From Desulfobulbaceae bacterium UBA2213 (GTDB taxonomy: Bacteria; Desulfobacterota; Desulfobulbia; Desulfobulbales; Desulfocapsaceae): a stretch of DNA of 28,546 nucleotides. Positions within the stretch are counted from its first letter, which is position 1, and every line of letters starts with the position of its first letter. The translations under genes were made by a program, and so were the position numbers. The stretch covers positions 1 to 28,546 of the forward strand of contig DCUN01000065.1 of NCBI GenBank assembly GCA_002327225.1. The letters are read 5' to 3'. The notes below the pieces were generated by a model. The model was given only the letters and a program-made list of their open reading frames with translations, searched no databases and was not told where the DNA came from. This document shows, in pieces, positions 23,141 to 28,546 of the stretch.

Positions 23141-23184
23141 CTCAATAAAGACAATATGATGGGTAATCATCAAGGTTCAAGGAT

Positions 23185-23463
23185 TCAAAACTTAGGGGCC
23201 GTTGAGAAATAATAAAGAAAGGCAAGTGCCGCCCCTGAGCCAAGGAGTCCGCACCAGACATCGTCCCAGGACCATCGCCCCTTACTCCAGAGATCAAGGG
23301 CCTCCTTGATCAGGGTTACTCCAACCCCTGCACCATACAAGGGTGACCAAAAGACACCCAACAGGGTCAGGACAAAACCCCAGAAAAAATGGAGCTGCAG
23401 GTCCCACCTGAAAATGCGCATTACGCTGATGGCTTTTTTCTGATACGTTTGTAATAAGTCCAT
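23185..23463 (-). CDS. Small inner-membrane protein (DUF2279/VanZ-like layout)
   Basis: A 92-residue protein with three hydrophobic segments: LQLHFFWGFVLTLLGVFWS, PLYGAGVGVTLIKEALDLW and VWCGLLGSGAALAFLYYF. The pattern 'H-F-x-x-G-F ... a-G-v-x-x-x-KE-x-x-D ... S-x-x-D-x-x-x-x-x-x-G' resembles small membrane proteins of the YfiM/DUF2279 or VanZ-like type, whose His, Lys-Glu and Asp residues are conserved. Function unknown. No good ribosome site precedes ATG 23463; a later in-frame ATG (residue 15) is an alternative start. It is convergent with the metal-efflux genes and downstream of the small lipoprotein gene. Confidence 0.5.
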   Translation of the reverse strand: MDLLQTYQKKAISVMRIFRWDLQLHFFWGFVLTLLGVFWSPLYGAGVGVTLIKEALDLWSKGRWSWDDVWCGLLGSGAALAFLYYFSTAPKF

Positions 23464-23606
23464 AGTCGGAAGTGGTCTTTCAAAAGGGCCGCATCACTTA
23501 CGGCCACCAGCGCTCTGGAAGAGTAGTCGGCCTGACGACCGGCAGAAAATGCTTATCTGGTATTCACAGTTAATCTGGAGCAAGAAATCAGACAATCCCC
23601 AGCCTA

Positions 23607-23879
23607 TTATTCTTTTTCACTCTTTTCGTCACCTTTGTCCTCGGCAGATTCATCACCTTCGCTCTTGCTCTCGTCCGCGGATTTATCTGTGCTGCCAGTT
23701 ACACTGCCAGCCGTTTTCTTTACATTTTCAATGGTCTGATCAGCCGTCTCCTTTGCTTTTTCCATGACCTGATCAGCCTGCTCGCAACCGGTTAGACCTG
23801 AGAGCGACAGAAGCAACAGCAGTACCGCAATCGATTTAAACGACATCAATGCCATACACGATTTTCCACAACTTTTCAT
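23607..23879 (-). CDS. Small acidic lipoprotein
   Basis: The start is set at 23879, with AAGGAG eight bases upstream; the open frame runs 14 codons further without a ribosome site. The 90-residue product has a lipobox LTGC (Cys32) after a hydrophobic run. An amphipathic repeat follows, QVMEKAKETADQTIENVKKTAGSV, and then a low-complexity acidic tail of Lys, Ser, Glu and Asp. The repeat is reminiscent of entericidin-like or YjdI/CsbD-type stress peptides and other 'AKxxA' lipoproteins, but the family is not certain. It is probably anchored to a membrane with an exposed charged tail. It is transcribed divergently from nhaR. Confidence 0.65.
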   Translation of the reverse strand: MKSCGKSCMALMSFKSIAVLLLLLSLSGLTGCEQADQVMEKAKETADQTIENVKKTAGSVTGSTDKSADESKSEGDESAEDKGDEKSEKE

Positions 23880-24003
23880 TATAGATCTCCTTTGTTGAAA
23901 ACTGTTCTTCATTTTACCCACTTTTTCAAGAGGTTAACATCTTACCATTACAAACGCTCAGATCAAAACACTGGGAACGAATCCCGGTTTTCAAGAAAAT
24001 CTC

Positions 24004-24030
24004 CCGCCAGCCCCCTGGCGGTTATTTTAT
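24004..24030 (+). terminator. Hairpin terminator in the divergent gap before nhaR
   Basis: CCGCCAG (24004-24010) pairs with CTGGCGG (24015-24021) around CCCC, followed by TTATTTTAT. It lies upstream of the nhaR promoter and would block read-through from the left, or act on a short leader transcript. The minus-strand reading gives only a short T-run. Confidence 0.55.
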
Positions 24031-24057
24031 AAGGAAACAGGTAATACAGAAGAAAAT

Positions 24058-24103
24058 TTGAGCAATTAGAAAATTATAGTACAATAATTCGAAATAAACG
24101 AAT
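24058..24103 (+). promoter_or_regulatory. nhaR promoter with a LysR-type T-N11-A box
   Basis: TTGAGC (24058-24063), a 16-bp spacer and TACAAT (24080-24085) form a fair sigma70 promoter. ATTCG-N7-CGAAT (24087-24103) is a dyad containing T-N11-A, the usual LysR-family binding pattern, immediately downstream. This suggests autoregulation by the encoded LysR protein. Confidence 0.45.
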
Positions 24104-24115
24104 ATGGTACGCCTT

Positions 24116-25033
24116 ATGGAATGGCTCAATTATCATCATCTCTATTATTTCTGGACTGTCGTGCGTGAAGGAAGCCTGACCGCTGCCTCCTCCCGCCTCA
24201 GCCTGGCGCCATCAACCGTCAGCGCCCAGCTGGGAAAACTCGAGGAGACCATGGACGGCAAACTTTTCCACCGCGCCGGCCGCAACCTTGAACCCACTGA
24301 GCTGGGACTCCTGGTTTACCGCTATGCCGACGAGATATTCTCCCTCGGCCGGGAAATGATCGACACGGTACGAAACAGGACGACCGCAGGCTCATTGACA
24401 TTACGAGTCGGGGTGGTGGATGTGTTGCCGAAGATCATTGCCAGCACACTTCTGGAGCCGGCACTGAAACTTTCCAAGCAGGTGCATCTGATCTGTTTTG
24501 AGGGCAAGGAGGAGGCCCTCCTGGCCGAACTGGCTGTGCACACTCTCGATGTTGTCTTGAGCGATTCCCCCATTCGATCGGGCTTGAGTGTCAAGGCATA
24601 CAGTCATCTGCTGGGTGAGAGCGGAATCGTCTTTTTTGCAGCAGAGCAACTTGCCGCCAGGTTGTCTGCCGGTTTTCCGCAGTCACTCGATGGCGCCCCC
24701 ATGCTCCTGCCCATGGCAATGACCGCCCTGAGAGGCTCCCTGGACAAATGGTTCCATTCCCTCAACATCAAGCCGGTGGTCATCGGGGAATTTGACGACA
24801 GCGCCTTGATCAAGGCCTTCGGTCAGGAAGGCCACGGTGTCTTTGTGGCGCCAAAGGTCATTGAGTCAGAAGTCCTGCGCCAATATCAGGTTCAGGTCGT
24901 GGGACGTACGGAAAGTGTCAAGGAACGATACTATGCCATATCAATCGAACGGGTAATAAAGCATCCTGCGGTTGTGGCTATCACCGATGCCGCCCGCCAA
25001 AATATTTTTATCGGGGACCATGGAAGCAATTAA
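24116..25033 (+). CDS. nhaR: LysR-family regulator, NhaR-type
   Basis: I chose ATG 24116 because family members begin M-x-x-LNYxHLyYFW; an in-frame ATG at 24104 directly abuts the LysR-box dyad. Neither has a good ribosome site. The N-terminal winged HTH reads LNYHHLYYFWTVVREGSLTAASSRLSLAPSTVSAQLGKLEETMDGKLFHRAGR, followed by NLEPTELGLLVYRYADEIFSLGREM, which closely follows E. coli NhaR. The rest is a periplasmic-binding-like effector domain (LRVGVVDVLPKI; VVLSDSP). NhaR activates the Na+/H+ antiporter gene nhaA in response to sodium. No nhaA is adjacent; the DUF2294 gene follows by overlap. The target here may be elsewhere, or may be the adjacent genes. Confidence 0.82.
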   Translation: MEWLNYHHLYYFWTVVREGSLTAASSRLSLAPSTVSAQLGKLEETMDGKLFHRAGRNLEPTELGLLVYRYADEIFSLGREMIDTVRNRTTAGSLTLRVGVVDVLPKIIASTLLEPALKLSKQVHLICFEGKEEALLAELAVHTLDVVLSDSPIRSGLSVKAYSHLLGESGIVFFAAEQLAARLSAGFPQSLDGAPMLLPMAMTALRGSLDKWFHSLNIKPVVIGEFDDSALIKAFGQEGHGVFVAPKVIESEVLRQYQVQVVGRTESVKERYYAISIERVIKHPAVVAITDAARQNIFIGDHGSN

Positions 25034-25400
25034 AAATAAAACAAAAGGCATGCTTGAGGCCGAGATCAGCGAGGCGGTCATCAAATTCGAAAAAGAATAC
25101 ATGGGACGCGGCCCTCTGGAGACCAAGACCCATATCATCGGTGACATGGTACTGGTACGGCTGAAAGGAGTTCTCACCCTGGCTGAGCATCAACTAGCCA
25201 GTACAGGTGACGTAAGCAAGGGGCGGGATCTCATTAAACAGGTACGTATCGCCCTGCTGGAAAAAGGAAGACCTCTTCTGGAAGCGGTTGTGGAATCCAT
25301 TACCGGGTGCAAGGTCAAAAGCCTGCACACTGATATCAGTACCGTGACCGGTGAGAGGATAATACTCTTTACCCTGGAGAAGGATCCCGGTTTTGAATAG
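25020..25400 (+). CDS. DUF2294 (Na-translocating-decarboxylase-like) domain protein
   Basis: ATG 25020 lies 14 bp inside the end of nhaR, with GGGGA just upstream; the frame upstream of it is shared with nhaR and rejected. The 126-residue product reads KTKGMLEAEISEAVIKFEKEYMGRGP and continues IIGDMVLVRLKGVLTLAEHQLA, RDLIKQVRIALLEKGRPLLEAVVESITGCKV and ERIILFTLE. It matches the DUF2294 family throughout its usual length of about 120 residues, including the GRGP motif and the 'D.vlvrL.GvLT..E..L' segment. These small cytosolic proteins often accompany Na+/H+ antiporter or decarboxylase genes, which fits coupling to nhaR. Biochemical role not established. Confidence 0.8.
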   Translation: MEAIKNKTKGMLEAEISEAVIKFEKEYMGRGPLETKTHIIGDMVLVRLKGVLTLAEHQLASTGDVSKGRDLIKQVRIALLEKGRPLLEAVVESITGCKVKSLHTDISTVTGERIILFTLEKDPGFE

Positions 25401-25668
25401 ATGCAGCGGATTGCGGCAGGGCTAAGCACGAGGCTGCTGTCTGGTGACATCCTGATAGAGAATGTATCGAATAATTTTCTGGACTTTTTGTACAATTCTG
25501 GGTAAAGAAAAAAAATAAGTAGAGACTTGAGGGGCGTTGAGATGGAATGCCTGTCAAGCATGACCCGCGCCTGAGGGAACATTTCAAAGTACGCAGGGTC
25601 TTCTTGGCTTAAAAATATAGGGTAACATGTTCGATCGGGCTTTTTAATAAAGCGCGATCCGGAATACG
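25401..25668 (+). other. Non-coding leader/spacer with a partial stem-loop
   Basis: No ORF with a supported start is seen between DUF2294 and the PEPCK-like gene. GATCGGGC (about 25633-25640) and GCGCGATC (about 25652-25659) form a stem with one mismatch around TTTTTAATAAA, just before the strong terminator. The two hairpins could be separate, or part of a leader that controls read-through. I match it to no named riboswitch. Confidence 0.4.
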
Positions 25669-25713
25669 AGGCCGAAATTTACTGATTCATCAGTAAATTT
25701 CGGCCTTTTTTTT
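25669..25713 (+). terminator. Very strong intrinsic terminator 47 nt before the PEPCK-like start codon
   Basis: AGGCCGAAATTTACTG (25669-25684) pairs perfectly with CAGTAAATTTCGGCCT (25691-25706) around ATTCAT and runs into T (25706-25713). The stem is 16 bp with no mismatch. It either ends the nhaR-DUF2294 transcript or a short leader RNA. Only 46 bases remain before the next ATG, and no strong promoter is visible in them, so attenuation of the downstream gene is possible. Confidence 0.85.
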
Positions 25714-25759
25714 GGCCAAACGATAAAAATTCGTCAAGTTACGGCATCTGGAGAAAAGA

Positions 25760-27607
25760 ATGGGCACCAAACGGTTTGTCCGTGATGAAAAACAATGCAT
25801 CATCTACACGGACGGCAAGATATGCGAGTCCACGAGAGAGGTGCTCCACAGCGATCTCTTTGAGAAGATGGTCGGACTGTTCATCGAGGAGCAGCTGCAC
25901 AAGGATTCCCCCTTGCTGACCGCCCTCAACATGGATCTGTCAAAGGAACAGGAATCCCGCCTGCTGGTCAACATCCTGTGCGCCTTGTGTGAACATCCGC
26001 TGGACCAGGTTATCTCCATTCTGCCTGGAGCCACTCTTTTTATTGAGGAAAAGCCACGGGCCGCGCTGCACGAATTTGTCGAACGCCTCTATGACTACTG
26101 GCGTTCTCACGATCGCTATCTGGTTCTTCTTTCAAAACCGTCACCGAGTTGTTTTGACCAGCGTCCCCATCGAGCCTTCAATGAAACCCTTGTTGCTCTC
26201 GCTCACCATATCCGTTCTCTTTATCGCAATGCCTGCGAGAATATAACGGGGACTCACCCCAGAATTTACAGGCACGTGACAGCCGGATGCAAGGTGGGCC
26301 TGAATGCTGTACCAGCCTGCAGTAATCTTCTGCCCGCTTTGTATGAGAAACTGGTGGGAAAGGTTCCTCTTATCCGCCAGGTCTGGATCACCCCTCCCTT
26401 GATTCTTGACCCGCCAGCCATTGAGTGTACAGGTCGGCTTCAAAAAACAGAGACCAACCCCTTGCACAATCTTTCCATCCATCAGGATGAATGGCTTTGT
26501 TATCCGGCACAAGTGGGAGCGCTGATCATTTTTATCTATTTTCATCAACGCCTCATCGGCCTTGGCGCCTCCCTTGCCAATCTGTTTGAACTGGCATCTG
26601 ACGAACAGCTTGCAGACAGACCTGATGCCATTTACCTCTTCGGCGCCCCTGCGGAACATATGAAGCAGTTTGGCGATATCCCCACTGTTTTTTTCGATGA
26701 CAAGGAGAACAATCTCCTTGCAGCCGCAATTCCTTTAGAGAATCGCTTCGGCTCTTTCGGCTATCTGAAGGAAATAACTCTGACCCTGCATAATATCATC
26801 ATGATGAAGCGCGGCTGCCTGCCTTTTCACGGCACTCTGGCCCGTATCATACTCAACAACGGCCAAGCCTCCAATGTTCTTATCATTGGCGACACGGAGT
26901 GCGGCAGGTCGGAGACCCTGGAAAACTTCCGGCTCCTTGGCTCCCGCCTCAATCATGAGATACGCATCATTGCCCACGACATGGGATCACTGGAAATCGA
27001 CGCCCAAGGTCACATCATAGCCTATGGCACAGAGGTGGGTACCTTCATCCGTCTTGACAATCTGCATCAGGGATATGCCTTCGACCAGATCGACCGTGCT
27101 ATCATCATGAGCCCTCAAAAGTTGAACGCCCGTGTGGTTCTGCCGGTGACCACCATTGAAGAAGTCTTGAAAGGCCACTCCATAGATCTGCTTTTGTATG
27201 CCAACAACTACGAAGATGTCGACAACGAACATCCCATTGTCGAGCTGTTTACTCATACCGAACAGGCCCTGAAGGTATTCCGTGAAGGCACGACCATGGC
27301 CAGAAAGACAACGGCGTCGAACCGGCTTGAACACAGCTGTTTTGCCAACATTTTTGGCCAACCCCACTACAAAGAGCTGCATGACCAGCTGGCCGAAATT
27401 TTTTTTTCCTCAGCCTTGCACACGGGCACCAGGATCGGTCAGCTTCGCACCAGAATCGGCATCGAAGGCCACGAAACCAGCGGTCCTCAAACAGCGGCCA
27501 GAACCTTGTTTGATCTGATCGCAACAGATGCAATAACTCTTTTATTGAATCACTATGTAAACAATTTCCACTCAACCAAAGAAAAAGGCAACTATGAAAC
27601 AGAATAA
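25760..27607 (+). CDS. PEPCK/HPr-kinase-like protein with an altered P-loop
   Basis: A 615-residue cytosolic protein with GGAG (25750-25753) six bases before ATG. The C-terminal third carries LPFHGTLARIILNN, VLIIGDTECGRSETLENF, IIAHDMGSLEIDAQGHIIAYGTEVGTFIRLDNL and NARVVLPVTT. This arrangement is that of the PEPCK/HPr-kinase P-loop superfamily; the loop is closest to HPrK 'GDSGiGKSE'. Here the Walker Lys is Arg (R383 in G377-D-T-E-C-G-R-S-E385). The N-terminal 350 residues are not recognised. Homologues placed before pyruvate:ferredoxin oxidoreductase genes are familiar in anaerobes, suggesting a role in pyruvate/PEP metabolism or its regulation. The altered loop questions ATP hydrolysis. The oxidoreductase gene starts 120 bp later on the same strand. 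Confidence 0.6.
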   Translation: MGTKRFVRDEKQCIIYTDGKICESTREVLHSDLFEKMVGLFIEEQLHKDSPLLTALNMDLSKEQESRLLVNILCALCEHPLDQVISILPGATLFIEEKPRAALHEFVERLYDYWRSHDRYLVLLSKPSPSCFDQRPHRAFNETLVALAHHIRSLYRNACENITGTHPRIYRHVTAGCKVGLNAVPACSNLLPALYEKLVGKVPLIRQVWITPPLILDPPAIECTGRLQKTETNPLHNLSIHQDEWLCYPAQVGALIIFIYFHQRLIGLGASLANLFELASDEQLADRPDAIYLFGAPAEHMKQFGDIPTVFFDDKENNLLAAAIPLENRFGSFGYLKEITLTLHNIIMMKRGCLPFHGTLARIILNNGQASNVLIIGDTECGRSETLENFRLLGSRLNHEIRIIAHDMGSLEIDAQGHIIAYGTEVGTFIRLDNLHQGYAFDQIDRAIIMSPQKLNARVVLPVTTIEEVLKGHSIDLLLYANNYEDVDNEHPIVELFTHTEQALKVFREGTTMARKTTASNRLEHSCFANIFGQPHYKELHDQLAEIFFSSALHTGTRIGQLRTRIGIEGHETSGPQTAARTLFDLIATDAITLLLNHYVNNFHSTKEKGNYETE

Positions 27608-27727
27608 AGCAACCGTTTGAACCTGAGTGCGAAGCAACACTCATCTGCCGGATCAAGATAAGACACCCTGGAAGACATACAAAATCTTTCCGGAAAAAAA
27701 TAAAAATTACACTCAGGAGAAACAGAC

Positions 27728-28546
27728 ATGTCACGAAAAATGGTCACCATCGACGGAAATCAGGCCTGTACCCATGTAGCCTATGCCACCAGCGAAATCA
27801 TCACCATCTACCCCATCACCCCCTCCACCTCCATGGCAGCGGAGTCCGACACCAAGGCTAATAATGGTCAGAAGAATATCTGGGGCTCGGTTCCTGCCGT
27901 GAGCCAGATGCAGTCTGAAGCGGGAGTAGCCGGATCACTGCACGGATCGCTCACTACCGGCGCCCTCTGCACCACCTTTTCAGCCTCCCAGGGCCTCATG
28001 CTTCTTCTGCCCAACATGAACAAGATCGCCGGCGAACTGACCCCCACGGTCTTTCATATCTCCGCCCGCGCCCTGGCCTATCAGGGGCTCTCCATCTTCG
28101 GTGACCACAGTGACATCATGGCGGCCCGTCAGACCGGCTGGGCCATGCTTGGCGCCCAGAATGTGCAGGAGGCCCAGGACATGGCCCTCATCGCCACCCA
28201 GTCAACGCTCAAGTCCCGCATCCCCTTCATGCATTTCTTTGACGGCTTCCGTACCTCCCATGAAATCCAGAAGATCGAACAGCTATCAGAAGATGACATG
28301 CGGGCCATGATCGATGACGAGCTGATCATCGAACACCGCAAGCGCGGTCTTTCCCCTGATCGGCCGATGATGCGGGGTACGGCCCAGAACCCGGATGTTA
28401 ACTTCACCGGACGTGAAACAGTGAACAAGTTCTACGAGGCAGTACCCACCATTGTCCAGGAGACCATGGACCGCTTCGCCGCTCTCACCGGGCGCCAGTA
28501 CCATCTCTTTGACTATTTCGGCGCCCCTGATGCCGAGGACATAGTT
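27728..28546 (+). CDS. nifJ: Pyruvate:ferredoxin (flavodoxin) oxidoreductase, N-terminal part
   Basis: ATG 27728 has AGGAG eight bases upstream, and the frame stays open to the right edge, giving 273 residues of an enzyme usually near 1180. The start SRKMVTIDGNQACTHVAYATSEIITIYPITPSTSMAAESD is the pyrimidine-binding domain I signature, with YPITPS. Then follow SQMQSEAGVAGSLHGSL (the Glu region that activates thiamine), TTFSASQGLMLLLPNMNKIAGELTP, FGDHSDIMAARQTGWA and FFDGFRTSHE. The enzyme oxidises pyruvate to acetyl-CoA and CO2 with ferredoxin or flavodoxin in anaerobes. Remaining domains (CoA-binding, two [4Fe-4S] and TPP domain) lie outside the window. Placement after the PEPCK-like gene suggests co-expression. 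Confidence 0.93.
   Translation, partial: MSRKMVTIDGNQACTHVAYATSEIITIYPITPSTSMAAESDTKANNGQKNIWGSVPAVSQMQSEAGVAGSLHGSLTTGALCTTFSASQGLMLLLPNMNKIAGELTPTVFHISARALAYQGLSIFGDHSDIMAARQTGWAMLGAQNVQEAQDMALIATQSTLKSRIPFMHFFDGFRTSHEIQKIEQLSEDDMRAMIDDELIIEHRKRGLSPDRPMMRGTAQNPDVNFTGRETVNKFYEAVPTIVQETMDRFAALTGRQYHLFDYFGAPDAEDIV

Noticed and set aside
1..28546. CRISPR arrays, tRNA or rRNA genes
   Set aside because: No regularly spaced direct repeats and no recognisable tRNA or rRNA sequence were seen on reading.

Overview
The window looks like a chromosomal segment from an anaerobic Gram-negative bacterium, most plausibly a Desulfobacterota member of the Desulfobulbales type. This is inferred from gene content: a pyruvate:ferredoxin oxidoreductase next to a PEPCK/HPr-kinase-like protein, NhaR with DUF2294, a heavy-metal RND operon with a DUF6488 protein, and several lipoproteins. 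No rRNA, tRNA, CRISPR array or complete insertion sequence was seen.

The left third (about 1-11.3 kb) carries five sites with the architecture of integron attC sites: 247-337, 4012-4103, 9733-9854, 10540-10627 and 11178-11268. All have the same polarity and no integrase gene is visible. Each has imperfect inverted arms, a 3' core beginning GTT, and in most cases unpaired extra bases on one arm. I read the region as a cluster of attC sites lacking an integrase, at least within this window. Genes bounded by the sites are typical cassette cargo: an MBL-fold lipoprotein (349-1401), an MqsR/MqsA-like toxin-antitoxin pair with a DUF6941-like third gene (2621-4001), a Phd/YefM-RelE pair (9928-10532), and a decayed DUF4160/DUF2442 pair (10648-11095). 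A 5.7-kb block between two sites holds a Kef-type antiporter, a UspE-like stress protein, a PPOx-family flavoprotein and an SDR/DUF2867 protein. It is larger than a normal cassette. The C-terminus of a RAYT-type transposase lies at the extreme left.

From 11.3 to 12.9 kb there is a TIGR01777-type epimerase followed by a fusion of a T4 endonuclease V-like glycosylase with DUF1722, probably a UV-damage or stress unit. On the minus strand, 13.0-16.0 kb is an operon of OB-fold lipoprotein, MacB/FtsX-type permease, LolD-type ATPase and M48 metalloprotease lipoprotein.

From 16.1 to 23.0 kb, on the plus strand, is a metal-efflux locus. It has a sigma70-like promoter, a small Cys-rich exported protein, a terminator-like hairpin, an outer-membrane TolC-family protein, a His/Asp-rich adaptor lipoprotein, an HME-type RND pump and a periplasmic DUF6488 protein. 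Two minus-strand envelope genes follow: a small membrane protein and a small lipoprotein. After a divergent junction come nhaR-DUF2294, then a non-coding leader ending in a very strong terminator. The PEPCK/HPrK-like gene and the start of the pyruvate:ferredoxin oxidoreductase gene complete the window.
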